Below are positions 47,648 through 60,386 of a DNA stretch of 64,000 nt, piece after piece. The notes below the pieces were generated by a model. It was not told the DNA's origin. It saw nothing but the letters and a program-made list of their open reading frames with translations, and did no database searches. A program made the translations under genes and the position numbers. This DNA comes from Ampelocalamus luodianensis. Its lineage: Eukaryota > Streptophyta > Magnoliopsida > Poales > Poaceae. How positions within the stretch are numbered: position 1 is the first letter of the stretch; the number at the start of each line of letters is the position of its first letter. The stretch is from assembly GCA_036346255.1 (NCBI GenBank), contig CM070617.1:6613501-6677500 (forward strand), read 5' to 3'.

Positions 47648-48992
47648 ATGGACAACAGGAAGCTCAAAAGGAGAAAGATGTTGCATATTGGTTCTGCTAC
47701 ATACGTGGTTGCTTGCATGATAGTTTTGTTTGTACAGTCTAGACTAAGGAATAGGAGAGAACGTATTACATATGGCCCAATCGAGGAAAGGGATAGGATT
47801 AGAATTGATTATGTGAATACCAAAATTTGGAAGAATGAGACAACATGTACCAATACAATTAGGCTTAAGAGAGCTCCTTTCTTTCGGTTGTGTGAAGTTT
47901 TGAGAGAGCGTTCTTTGCTCCGTGACACCATACATGTGTGTGCTGAGGAGCAAGTGGCCATGTTCCTGAACACAATTGGCCATAACCTCAGAAATAGGCT
48001 AGTTGGAACCAATTTCACTTGGTCAGGTGAAACAGTTAGCCGATATTTTGGACTTGTCTTGCATGCCTTAGGTGAGCTACGAAATGAGCTGATTAGGCTA
48101 CCTTCTTTGGATACCCCAAGCAAAATTGCGGGAAACCCAAGATGGGATCCATTTTTTAAGGTATGATAGCTAACAAGTATACTAGAGAATTTTGGGGGAC
48201 ATCGGTGGGTTACTATAAAAAAAAATTCTCTTTGTTGAGCAAATAGGATTGCATTGGAGCCATTGATGGTACACATATAAGGGCTTCCGTTAGTACGTCT
48301 ATGGAGGCAACATTTCGTGGTAGGAAGTCATTTCCTACTCAAAATGTTATGGCAGCCGTAGACTTTGATCTTCGTTTCACATACGTTTTGGCTGGTTGGG
48401 AGGGGACCGCTCATGATGCTACAGTGTTAGCCGACGCAATAGAGCGTGAGAATGGACTATGTGTCCCTCAAGGTAAATAGCATCTTCGTTGTAGTATATG
48501 TCCATACATAGCAGTACTATAGCATCTTCATACATGTGTTCCTCATGTCTTAAAGAAATTCTACCTAGTGGATGTTGGTTACGGAGCCAAACCTGGGTTC
48601 ATCCCACCTTTCCGCGGTGTGAGGTACCACTTGAATGAGTGGGGAACAATCCTCCCCTTAATGAAAAGGAATTGTTCAATCTTAGGCACTCTCTACGAGT
48701 GAGCGTAGAGCATGCCTTTGGATCACTCAAGAGGAGGTTCAAAGTCCTTAATGATGCCACTCCATTTTTCCCCTTCTCAACTCAAGTTGATGTTGTCATA
48801 GCCTCCTGCATCCTGCACAATTGGGTTCTGTCTCAAGGGAGTGACCATTTCGTTGTACCCGAGGCTTCTTGGACACCAAACCCTCGTAGGACAGCAAGGG
48901 AGCAAGCAATTGACCATAGATCCACGGTTGATCAGAGACAAACTATGGCCAGTGAAATGTGGGAGCGTCTTCATAACTACGAAAACCATTGA
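47648..48992 (+). pseudogene. PIF/Harbinger DDE transposase (frameshifted)
   Basis: HARBI1-like nuclease. Exon 1 47648-48160 starts MDNRKLKRRKMLHIGSATY and includes the helix-turn-helix-like part (FTWSGETVSRYFGLVLHAL). Exon 2 48247-48472 has DCIGAIDGTHIRAS (first Asp) and FRGRKSFPTQNVMAAVDFD. Exon 3 from about 48556 has KFYLVDVGYGAKPGF (second Asp), then VSVEHAFGSLKRRFKVL (Glu region) to a stop at 48990-48992. A one-base loss near 48640 puts the last third in another frame, and exons 2 and 3 do not join in phase with the sites I see. Not functional as it stands. Confidence 0.85.
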
Positions 48993-49356
48993 ATATGTAA
49001 TGCGAACTTCTTATGTAAACCTATTATTTGTGATGAATTGTATGCGAACCTATCATCTAAACCTATTATTTGTGATTGCTACACATTTGTTCTTTGCTAC
49101 TTTGGTTACTACTTTGCTATATTGACTAATATGGCTTCACTTTCTAGTTGAGTGTCTGAATTGAAGTCCCTGGTGACGAACAATACCATTTTCAGCCTTG
49201 TCTATTTTGAAAGGTACCCTCTCTTCTTTACTTTACCTGTATGTTGTTGTTCTTACATGCACTGCAAACACATGTACCATAATCACTCTCATTTTATATA
49301 ATGAAAACTGTTAACAATTGCTTGTTGATGTGAGTACAATTTCCAGAGTTTTGCAC

Positions 49357-50328
49357 ATGGACTCGGAACATGGGGATAGCATGGGGGGTAACATTGGTGG
49401 TGGGGTTGTTTGGACAAATGCAATGTCTGCATTTGTGTTGACCTACTTGGCTAATATTGTGGCTAGTGGCAACAAAATGTGCACTGGTTTCAAGAAAATG
49501 CACCTCAACAATTGTGCTAGGGCCCTGAATGAGCATCTAAGGGTGGATGTCACTTGAGATCAGGTTCAAAACCACTTGAGGAAGTGGAGAAAAATTTGGG
49601 GAAAGATAGGTAAGCTCCAAAACCTAAGTGGTGCTCTTTGGGATGAAAGCACCTGCACTATCAGGCTTGTCTATGTTTATTACACTGGTCATGTCAAGGT
49701 ATTTCCTATCATATGTTGTTTCATATGTGTGCACCTCATTTTCATATCATACCTAGTTTCATATCTATTTCGTGTCTAGGATCACCGTGGTGATGCTGAC
49801 TACTTGAACACCCCCCTTGAGCACTATCATGAGATGGCAACTATATTTGGGAATAGCATGGCTACCGGAAAGTATGCAAAGGGAGCAAATGACCCTATTG
49901 GTACAAATGTTAACGAAATCTTAGATGATGACACACCGAAGGCTCCAACAGAGGACAAAGGTAAAAGAGCTGCTGGACATGGTAGTGCCGAAGAGGTGAC
50001 AATGTCCACCACATGTGGAGGTGACACATCGGCAAGAAAACCACCGAAGAGGGCCAAGATATCTACCGATGATGATATGTGTGCTGTCATGACCACCGAC
50101 ATAGAAAGACATGCTAAAGCTATTGAGAAGGCCGGTACCGTAGAAACTGATGTTCCTGAAGACCTTTGGGACAATATGATGGATCTCCCGGGATTTAAGG
50201 AAACACAACTCGCCCACTACTATGCTCATTTGTGTGAGAATGTTTATCTTGCCCGGGCATTCAAAAAGTTGAGCTTCTCAAACAAGCTAGTTTGGGTTGC
50301 TAGGTACATCAGTAACAATAATCTGTGA
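49357..50328 (+). pseudogene. Harbinger accessory Myb/SANT-like protein with in-frame stop
   Basis: Exon 1 49357-49698 starts MDSEHGDSMGGNIGGGVVWT; exon 2 49780-50328 ends VARYISNNNL. The Myb/SANT-like (Myb_DNA-bind_3) pattern is clear: a Trp near the start, QVQNHLRKWRKIWGKI, then HYHEMATIFGNSMATGKYAK. A TGA at 49555-49557 breaks the domain, with the same frame continuing beyond it. The acidic and Lys/Arg middle (KPPKRAKIS) could be a nuclear signal. It pairs with the transposase gene immediately upstream. Confidence 0.82.
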
Positions 50329-51940
50329 GCTAGCATTGTTATGTTGGAGTAGGATTTATTTTGTAGTACCTAAGTGGGTGTAATCCTATTTATGTGGTTG
50401 TAATGACTTATTCCTGTGTTTGGACAAGTAAACCTAGCAGTGTATTTCATTTGCAATGTATGATAAACCATCCCAATCCTTTTTTCAGTACCAATTATGC
50501 ATGACAGGAAGAGCTATTTCAATAACTTCATATTTTTGGGTCCCAAATAACTATCAAATACTAGATTATTTATCTTGAATTATTATTATTGTTAACAAAT
50601 TTTTTATAAATTATTTTGATCTCACCAAATTTCAAACCTTTTCAGTAATTCAGTTTTCAAAATAATTTATTTCTGAAAAATTTTAGTTTGAAAAGTGCTT
50701 ACAAATATTTTTCCTAAGACCTAGTTGATTCTCACAACCTCCTCAAAAAAATTCAGCATTTATCAAAAAATTTCTTCTATTTTAAATCGGTCGGTCAAAC
50801 TCTTTGCCTTTTCAGTCAAAATCCTTTTAAACCCTAACCCAAAACCAACCGGACTCGTTCTGACTTGGTCCAACCCAACCCCATCGCGCGCACCCGAGTC
50901 TGGTTCGCACCGCGTCATCACGCCGTCCGATGCGGATCGAACGGCTCACATGCGTTGGGACGTTAGGACGGTCCGAACGTCCCAACGCATTTGGACCGTT
51001 CATTTTTTATCGTAGGGCTGGGATTTGAGTGCCCGTTGGGATGGTTCGAACGGCCCACTCCGTTTGGACCCTCCGATCATGATCCGACGGTCCGCATGCG
51101 AGCGCGTTTAGAGGAGGTTCGGGCGCGGATGGAGTGGGCCGACTGGGCCGTGTGCACATGAGGGTGGATTGGGCCGAGCCAAAGTTTCGGCCCACGCCGA
51201 TAAAGAGAAGGAAAGGCAAAGGGTGTGACTGGGCCGTTAGATTTAAATCGAACGGTTCAGATTGGCTAGGATGTTCGGACCGCTCCGATCGGCAAACACG
51301 ATCGGGCCGTTCATTTTCAATCAGACGGTCTATATTGAGTGGCCGTTCTGACCGTCCGAAAGTGCTAACAAGATCTGACCGTCCAAATTAAATCGGACGA
51401 TTGAGATGAGTTGAAGCGTAAATGCGCGGTGAGTGGGAGGCTGACAGCGGGCCCCGCTGTCAGTGAGAAGGAGGGTGGGAGTGCGCGGGTGAGTGGGTTG
51501 TGTGGGCTGCATGCACGTGTGCGTGAAATGGATTAGGCCGAGCCAAATTCGGCCTAAGAACTGTGCTGGGTTTTATAATGGTTTTAGCTATTTAAATAAT
51601 TTTAGTATTTGAAAATAGCTTTAGAAAATAGTAAATAAAATCAAAAATTCTAGAAAAATTCACAGAAATTTCTAGAGTTATTTTGGACTTAAATAAAATA
51701 TTTGTAACTTATTTTTGGTAATAGTTTTTGCACATAAAATTATTTTGACTTTAAAATAATTAGGGAAAAGCTTTTTTTTACAAAAAAAACCCAGAAAATT
51801 CTATAAATTAGTTTGTTTCTGTAACAATTTGCAAACTTCAGATTCATGGATTCAATTTGTAGCACTATTAGCTATAGGATTCATGGATTCAATTCGGTGC
51901 TTGATTAGTTTTATGTTGTTAAATATTGTCAAATAATATC
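50329..51940. other. Noncoding part of the second Harbinger element, possibly a nested insertion
   Basis: AT-rich sequence (50480-50800) leads into a GC-rich block (50840-51560) with repeated ccgtccgaa/ggaccgttc phrases, then AT-rich sequence again. This texture resembles a retrotransposon LTR more than Harbinger DNA, but I could not find TG..CA borders or a target duplication. Confidence 0.35.
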
Positions 51941-52080
51941 ATCAAATGTCCTCAAATTTCATCAAATGTCGTTAAATATCGTCAAATGTCCTCAATTATC
52001 ATCAAATGTCGTGAAATATCGTTAAATATTGTTAAATATCATCAAATATCGTTAAATATCGTTAAAATTCATTAATTTTC
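51941..52080. repeat. 10-bp tandem repeat, fourteen units
   Basis: Fourteen consecutive 10-base units follow the pattern (a/g/c)t(c/t)aaat(a/g)tc, e.g. atcaaatgtc and gttaaatatc, with no change of spacing. The period is close to one DNA helical turn. Confidence 0.9.
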
Positions 52081-52705
52081 GAAAGTTAAAATAATTTCCT
52101 TGACTAAAATTCGGCTTGGAAAAAATTATAACAATTAATTGTTTACAAGACTATTTTCAAACTTGAATTCAAATTCAAATCAATTTCTAAACTCAATTCT
52201 CACAATTGTAGGAGGTGAACTTACCACCTCTAGTGAGAGAGTTATCATATCCAACTTCATCCACCAAACCAAACAAAACTCTGTATCATCTCATACAACC
52301 AACCAAACAGACTGTACCATCCCATACAGGACGATCTCATCCTATCCATACTATCTCATCCCACCAACCAAACGTACTGCTTACCCTCCTTTTCCCCAGC
52401 AGCTCCAAAAGCTCTCGGTGACGAGTTCCCAAGAAGCTCTTGGTGAATGTCTCCATTTGCAACATGACTTGAAAAAAAGGTAGTCAAACATGGAATTTCA
52501 GCGTCAGATTGCCAAATCTGTATCATCCAAGCACTTGTCTGATCATACAAAATTTGATTGAAGCAACATACGATAGCAGTCATCACACGTCCAATTTACC
52601 AAAAAAAGCCTTTCACTATTGTTATGTATTACATTACTATGTCCCCAATTGTGTGTGCCTCCTCTGCAACCAAGCAAATTAAAAGCTTTCTCACTAAATT
52701 AGGAG

Positions 52706-55700
52706 TCACTTGGGTCCAGCCTTCCCATAAGACTCGCGCAGGGTAACTGTCCTGTTGAACACAAGCTTCTCAGGTGTCGAGTCGGTGTCCACAGCAAAGT
52801 AACCTGGAATTACATCGAAGCAGGATGGTCAGCTGCATCAAGAATACAAAAAGGGACGCCCAACTGTAAACAGAGGTTCTGAGATTTGAGATTACCAAGA
52901 CGCTCAAACTGGAACTTGTCACCCAGAACTGCGGTGGCGAGTGACGGCACGGCATAGGCATCCTTTATAACCTCTTTCGAGTGTGGGTTAAGATCGCCAA
53001 GCCAATCCTCCAATTCAGCAGGATTCTACATGGAGAGCAAGAAATACATTCACAGGAAAGATATCAGTAAGATGAATTTCCAATGCAACACACATTTGTA
53101 ATGACAGAAAGAACAGCTAGCAATACAGTACCTCCGTGAGGAATAATTTTTCAAATAATCTTACTTCGACCTTACGTGGCTCAATTCCAGGTGCTGGCTG
53201 AGCAACCCAGTGTAGAACGCCCTATACAAATTGCAAGCCACATCAGTCATCTAGATTTCCTTTTTGTTTAGTGTCCCAACTAGATTTAACTTAATTGCGA
53301 AAACGTCCAAATAGCAGAATCATACTCTTATCAGACTTGACAAGATTCCAGTGACCAGTTACCTTAGGTTTAGAAGTCTTTGAAGGGTCATATTCAGCTC
53401 GAATTTCGACAATCTCATCCAGATTATCACCATAAACAACCTCAGTGCATTTTATCGGGAACGCATATCTAGTAATTAAATGGACAAGTATCATGTTACT
53501 GTAAATATGGAGTAGGTGAACTATCGATAGTCAAGTAATTACAGATCAACTTTCTCAGTGAAAAAACAGTAGTTCTAAATCAATTACCTTAGCAGGGCAG
53601 ATTTACCAGGAGCTAGCCCATAGTAATCTTTCGAGTCCTTTAGGCGAAAATCAGTTTTTTCAATGTAGACAGTTTTTGAGAAAGGGACCTGTAAAAAGAG
53701 AACATGTAATACATTATGAAGTATGAACATGCGGTAAAATGCATGATGCATAAAAGAGACAGTGAACCTATAACTGCTTCCTTTTACTATGTTTGTATTA
53801 CAAACTTAAAACGAGAATTTTACGCAAGTTGATCCATAGCAACAAAATCTAATCTTCTTTTTATCATATATACTGAACATGAGAGGCACCTTGTAGTAGG
53901 ACGAAGCGTCATCTGCAGGAGCATCAGGCCACATTTTTCCTTCAAGGTCTATGACTTTTCCATCTTCCAAGTTAGTTATTACAACCTAAATTTAGCGAAG
54001 GGAAGCACCATGAGTGTGTTAATGAACTTTAAAAAGATGAAGACATTTGCAGCAGGAACTGAACACCAAACCTTTAGAGGACGCAAAACAACCATGGTTC
54101 GAGAGGCTGTTTTATTAAGTTCTTCTCTGATGTGATATTCAAGACGGTCAACACGGATTAAGCTGTTGTCACTGCACCGAAAGATATAAAAAGTGCAATC
54201 AGTAGCAGAATGATTGGTGTCTACAGAGATTTCGTAATTGTGCATAGACCAAAGCACGCGGTAGCATGCAAGCCATTTTTTAAGAATAATTCATGCATTT
54301 CTACCTTCTTGTTATCCCAATTCCACGGATAAAAGAATTTATTGCAGTTGATGACACTCCTCGTCGCCGCAGTCCTGCCAGCGTCAACAAACGAGGGTCA
54401 TCCCACCCATCTACCCACTTCTCTGTCACAAGTCGATTCAACTGCAATGGAACAAGGACAATGGATATTCTTAACCATAGATCAAACAGGTTAACATTGA
54501 TCTTCTCAATTAGTTTCAACAACATACCTTTCTTTTAGACATCACAGTATGTGATATGTTTAGCCTTGAATACTCCCAAACATATGGCTGGTACAGGCCC
54601 AAGGCAACAAGTAGCCAGTAGTATGAAGGGCGGCGTATGTCAAACTCAAGCGTGCACAACTAATAAGTAACCACACTTAGTCTATGCCATGTCAACCAAA
54701 TCATAACTATTTGGAAAAAGGGAAATTACCGAATGTGTAATGTTTTCAAGAGAATCCACCATACAATGAGCGTAGTCATAGCTTGGATAGATACACCACT
54801 TGTCACCAGCATGTGGATGAGGAGTAAACTGTATGGACACCAAAGATTGAGTTCTAAATTTATGAAAAATAGACATTCAATTGAGTTTTGTTACTTACTT
54901 TTATTCTATATGCTATCAAGTCTGACATGTTTTTGTTATCATTCTGCATGTCCTGTTTCATTCGGAGAGTTGCTGCACCCTCAGCAATCAGCCCATGTCG
55001 CATGTCTTCAAATAATTTCAATGACTCTTCAATGGGCCTATCCCTCCATGGACTATTCATCTTCATTTCCCTGTATTCCTTGATTTCTTCTGCGGTCTGG
55101 CAAGCATATACCAGTCAGAATGAACACATTTTATTTATGAAAGACTCGATATAAATGTTCTTTTCCCCTTTGTAACACGGGTCTACGCATAAGTTCGTAA
55201 TAAAAAGAAGAGGAAGAAACCTGGTGGTCCACATAGGCTAGCCCTTTCCGTATTAACTCAACCGCATGCTCATATAAAGCTTGGAAATAATCGCTTGTAT
55301 AGGTGACTTTGTAGGGCTCCCATCCCATCCAGTGGACAATTTCCTGAATGTGGTCTATATATTCTTTCTTTTCAGCTTCTGGATTTGTGTCATCAAACCT
55401 GTTGTTCAGATATACATCAGTCTATATTGTCACAAGTGAGAATGCAAAAGCACTGAAGCAGCAACAAATTCTTAAAAGTTCTGTAGCCACTTACAGATCA
55501 AGCAAAACTAATCGAAAGTCTCAATAAAAAATGGAAATGTAGAATAAATAGATGCAGTATAACCTAAGACAAGAAACATAAATTCAACCACCCTAGTGCC
55601 TACAATATTTAGTCTATGGTCTATAAGAAATGAGTAGATAAAACAAATTAGATGAAAGGGAACTCTTCTAATGAACAGTTGATACAAAAATGTCCTTAAA

Positions 55701-58543
55701 GCAGCATTGACATGGCAGGAAAGCTTACAAAAATGGTAAGGTAGCAGGAGGAAACTGTTCCAAATGAAAATTTTATTACCTCAGGTAACAATGACCATTT
55801 CTCTCTTTAGCCAGTCCAAAATCAATAAACATAGCCTGCATAAGATGAAGCATGTAAGCATAATCTTCGAATTTCATGAAAGTGGTATATATATGGAAAT
55901 GCATTTCATGGAGAAGATTATCAAAACCTTGGCATGACCAATATGAAGATATCCATTAGGTTCTGGGGGGAAACGGGTCATCACTTTCCCACCAGTTGCC
56001 TTAAGATGTTTCTCTAAAATCTCCTTTGTGTTATGCGCCCTCCATATGTTCCCATCGCTGAAGAATATTTCTGTATGAACCTAGCTCATAAAAGGAAATC
56101 AAGACCACTTAAGTTAATTTCTTACAATTGACAACCAAACAAAGAACCATTCAACGTGCTTACAAGAATAATAACCATAACTTGTGGATATCAGAGAACA
56201 GTAGAGTGCAAAATTGAGATATGGATCATAACACTAACAGCCATTTAATCAATTACATTCACACAGTGTATGGTAGGTACCTTAAAGTTTTCCTCTGGCT
56301 GAGGAAATACAGCGTACGGATTCAATTCCTCCTCAGATGGTGGGGCAGCAGTGGCTACTGCAACTTTTTTCTCCTGCGCAGAAACCATAGCTAAATGATG
56401 CAATAATTAAATAATCCTATCTTAAATTTGAAAGGTACATTTCAGCCCACCAACCTCAACTTTTGCTGGTTTTTCCTTCTTTTTTTTCACTGGTTTTACA
56501 TTGTCGGCTTCTGTCTTTGGACCTAGTATCTCTGCTAGCCTCTTGTCAATCTCCTCCTGTAGGAGCAGAATATGAAGAGGTTCAAACTAAAGGCAATACA
56601 AGCAAACCAACTCAAATGCTTCATTTATAAGATTGTTTTGCACCTTTGTCGCCTTAGCATCACCCCAGGGGTGCCTCTTTCTAACCTGTCCGCATAGGTT
56701 ACCAACTGAGAAAAGGAAAGGCAGGAACAAGGATCAGTTCCCTCAAGTCATGAAATCAGAATAATCGAGTAATATAAAAGTGAATTGGAAGCCAAACCAT
56801 TTATATGATATCGCTGTTCCAATATAGCCTCCATATTTTCCTTTAGAACCTCTGTGACAGTTGATTGAATCTCTTCAATAGAAACAACCACACCTGCAGG
56901 TAAAACATTGAGGTTCCATCAAAAGGGTGGTAAATAGAAATCATGGACTGAGAATGAGCTACTTCCAAGAAAAGGTGCCCCTTTCATATCCAATTATAAA
57001 AAATATACACTAAGACAATATTCTCTTAGCATCCAAACAACCACATTACCCAAGCATACAAGAAAATTTTCAGAACGTTGTCAGTGACTATGGCATTACA
57101 AGCCTACAAGGTATATAATTTACAGAAGCATATTGATATATTTGATCACGAAAACATACCTATGCCACAGGCTTCTTCAAACTTCCCAATATCTAAAGAA
57201 TCGGGACCAATATTAGTAAGAAATGACAGAGCAGCATCTAGCTGCGCAGGGTTCTTTATCTGAAAAGTGACATAGCAAGAAATACTTCAGGTTCACAGTA
57301 TCAAGACAATGAGCAGTGAGAAAAAGTTAATTCTTCATTTGCACTCTCAAGAAGAAGAACACATAATGCGAACTAACTGATGAAAGTGGATTGAAGAATG
57401 AAAAAGGTAGTGGGCATACCTTCGTCAGCACAATATAGTTTATGAGGACAGGACGATGGACAAGGGCATTAGTTGGGTATTTAGTAGCAACCTATTTCAT
57501 CCATAAGCAAGTGCAGCCTTGTCAGTCACACATGAAAAATTCCAATGTATCGATTCGTCATGAGTCATTGATGTAGGTGCTTACTGTGTACAGGAGATTC
57601 CCAACTGACTTGTCACATCCACTTATACCAGCCTGTTCATATTCAAGTCTTTTTAGTTAAAAGGGCAAACACAGTATGCTTTCAAGAGATAAATGGCACT
57701 GACTTGGACACTATAAGCCAACGCAACTTGCATCACAGTGTAACAGAAATAAAACAGTGACATAACATTGAGATTGAGTTTCGCATAAGTGGATAACATC
57801 GGGATTGTGCTTCGGATAGGTGGATAACATCGAGATTTGAGCTTCGTATATGTGGATAACTGTAAGTAATATTGACAATTAACACGAGCAGTTATGCTGT
57901 CAAATAGTGCAACATCATCCGAACAAGTTTCCAGATGTGTGTGTGTGTGTGTGTTGAAGTGTGAGGTGAGCCTAGACAAAATTTTCACCAAGCGTCAATG
58001 AGATCACAGAAATGATAATGGTAAGAAAAAAAATCGTGAAATTGGAACCGGGGGACTTCGAATGTTCGGTGTAAAAAAAGATACCGGACAAATTGAGTCA
58101 ATGCAAACTACATCCAGCTGCAACAAAACGTGTAGTAGCAGATTTGGACACCTCTAGATCAGAATTAATCTCCACATGCCACAATCGGGCAGGAACGAGC
58201 TAATTGAGCAAACAGGTGTACGGATTTCTGATAAATTAGGTCCAGAAACCAGGCATCTCGTTGTCACCATTCTAAGACCAGAGCCACTAAATCCCACGCT
58301 AGGAACTAGCTAAACCTAAATTAAACCCTAAACGCCATAGCAATCGTAGAAAGTAGCACTCGTCGGAATCGAAACTACACGCGTAACGATGGCAAGCGTT
58401 ACCTCCGCTATGACGGCGGCTAGGTTGGCGGTGACCTTGTTGTTGACGAGCGCGTTCTCGGCCGTGCGCTGGTCGAGCCCAAGCGCCAGCAGCGCCTCCA
58501 GCGGCAGCGCCGGGGCCTTGTCCCCGTCGCCTCCGGTGCCCAT
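52706..58543 (-). CDS. GlnRS: Glutaminyl-tRNA synthetase (eukaryotic type)
   Basis: Class I synthetase charging tRNA-Gln with glutamine using ATP; the eukaryotic form is normally cytosolic. Twenty-two exons: 58403-58543, 57585-57632, 57420-57491, 57160-57259, 56798-56893, 56644-56705, 56455-56556, 56281-56373, 55928-56080, 55780-55835, 55221-55398, 54899-55096, 54730-54828, 54528-54659, 54305-54441, 54072-54171, 53890-53985, 53588-53688, 53363-53468, 53132-53221, 52896-53025, 52706-52803. All are in phase, 795 codons plus stop, as expected for a plant GlnRS. It has the eukaryote-specific N-terminal extension (GLDQRTAENALVNNKVTANL) and a Lys-rich linker (KKKKEKPAK). Catalytic core: RFPPEPNGYLHIGH with HIGH at 284-287 and VMSKRK (505-510) as the KMSKS equivalent. 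The anticodon-binding domain extends to the C-terminus. No organelle targeting peptide is evident. Confidence 0.95.
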
Positions 58544-59428
58544 CGCCGCCGCTCCCCGCTCTGGCTCCGGCTATACGAGGATGCCTCGAGATGCGAGGTG
58601 GCGAGCTAGGGTTTACGTGCGCGCTCCGGCGAGAGGAGGGGAGTGGTGAGGCTTTTCCTGTGTGGATCGACAGAGGAACGGGTTTTGGCCGCTAATATAA
58701 AACGAAATATTTTTTACATGGCACTGCAAATGTTCGCAATCTCAATTCATCTCTTATTTATCACTGTAAAATCGAAACCATAACTTTTTATACAATTGGT
58801 GACTAGTTAAATCATAAAGTGATTATACAAATACCATTTTACCCATGATATTTTCTTCGGTCTCTCACTCTCCCTTAGCCTCCTCCAGCTATGGGTGGGT
58901 TGTCATGGGTGTTGGCGGCGATATTGATGTTGACGATGACAATTGGGCGGTGTGAGAATTGACGGCGAAGACAGTGTCGGGACAAGGTGGCGATGAGCTC
59001 GCCTATGGCAGTAGCACGGCTCAGGTGAGCTGCAGGCCAGCGCGGGAGGCAACGTCGTCGATGGTTACATGGGGCCGTCGAAGTGGTCGACGATGTCCAT
59101 GGTGCGATCGCGCACATCGAAAGGGAGGCGGTCGGTTTCCATGGTGCCGCCTAGGCACACGAGGGTTGGGGCTTAGATGATGCCGACATGCGCCCTCACA
59201 ACAGGGAGCCACAGCGGCAGGAGCCAACTGTGGGCAACACGGAGGTGGTGGGGAGGTGGAGGGGGAAGAGGAGGAAGGGGGCATGGTGAGGAGGCATGCA
59301 GTGGGGAGCGGGAGGCGGCTGGAAGTAGAGGTGGAGGAGCTCGCCCGTCGATCAGGGTGACGACCGTCACTCAAGCATAGAGAGGCGATAACAGCTGGTG
59401 AACCGGAGGAGAGAGGAGTAGGACGGAG
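58544..59428. other. GlnRS upstream flank and GC-rich unassigned DNA
   Basis: The first ~140 bp are likely GlnRS 5'UTR and promoter. 58860-59430 is GC-rich with long open frames on both strands (a Ser/Pro-rich minus frame at 59021-59473), but no domain, start context or splice pattern supports a gene. Confidence 0.35.
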
Positions 59429-59437
59429 AATAAAGAA

Positions 59438-60377
59438 GAGTAAATTTTGCAAAACTCTATATATTTTATACAAACTATCGCAAAGTTCCAGATTTAATGC
59501 TCAATTTCACACAACTCCAGATTTAATGAGGTAGGTTATCACAAAACTCCAGATTTAGATACTTTTAGTTGTATTATAGTTTGATGTAGTATATTATTTT
59601 AGCTGTATATAGTTTAGTTCATTGTATATATATTATTTATGGTGCAGTACTCGAATGAAAGTATAGCATAGCTTAAATTTCAGACTTAAATATTTAGTTG
59701 TACTGTAGTTTGATGTTAAAAAAAATCTAGAGTTGCTACATAGGGTATGTAGAGCAGAAATAAAATATTGTTAACTTAATTTTTATTTCTATTTGTACAC
59801 AGTAAATATTTTATAAATACTTGAGACACTTTTCAAATAAGAAAAGTAGTATGATACCTATAAAAAATCTATAAAAATTACAGAGTAGATAAATAGGATA
59901 TGTAGAGCTTAATCAAAATAATCTCAACTTAATTTTGGTTCCTATTTATGCACAGTTAATAATTTGTAAAGAAAAAATCTATCAAGGTACCTATAAAAAT
60001 TATATGAAAATCCCAAAGTGGCTTAATAGGGTATGTAAACTACAATTAAAATATTGTCAACTTAATTTTGGTTTCTATTTGTACACGGTAAATATTTTGT
60101 CAACGCAGAAAATACATTTCAAATTAAGAAAATGGAAAGACATCTCTAAAAAAATCTATAAAAAAGAGTAAATTTTGCAAAACTCCACATGTTTTGTACA
60201 AACTATCACAAAACTTCAGATTTAAGGCTCAATTTCACAAAACTCCATATTTAAGGAGGTATGTTATCACAAAACTCCAGGTTTGTACAAAACCTAAAGT
60301 TTTGTGAAATTGAGCCTTAAATCTGGAGCTTTACGATAGTTTATACAAAAATATGTATAGTTTTATGAAATTTACTC
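59438..60377. mobile_element. 940-bp Mutator-like element with 9-bp target duplication
   Basis: AATAAAGAA at 59429-59437 and 60378-60386 is a perfect 9-bp target duplication. The ends are ~90-bp imperfect inverted repeats starting GAGTAAATTT. A second copy of the left end begins at 60166, so the right 212 bp alone form a hairpin. Between them (about 59700-60165) is the reverse-oriented ~150-bp tandem repeat also seen at 30425-31175. There is no coding capacity. The 9-bp duplication and long inverted ends indicate the Mutator superfamily. Confidence 0.85.
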
Positions 60378-60386
60378 AATAAAGAA

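Larger units (their letters stand above)
46834..52386 (+). mobile_element. Second PIF/Harbinger element, decayed, with probable nested insertion
   Basis: The left end GGGTGCGTTTGGATGGAGAG resembles the complement of the right end (plus strand ctatctcatcccaccaacca then aacgtactgcttaccc, ending 52386), allowing a short insertion in the right terminus. No clean 3-bp target duplication is visible (TCA left, TCC right). It carries a DDE transposase and then a Myb/SANT-like gene, both on plus and both broken. The 1.9 kb after the Myb gene contains phrases unlike the rest and may include a nested element. Confidence 0.7.

Noticed and set aside
58328..58402. Extension of GlnRS exon 1 past 58403
   Set aside because: A GT donor after AAVIAE joins in phase to the next exon; reading on would leave the family alignment.
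59021..59473. 150-codon Ser/Pro-rich minus frame upstream of GlnRS
   Set aside because: Low-complexity GC-rich DNA with comparable frames on the other strand and no recognisable motif; it also runs into the Mutator-like element.
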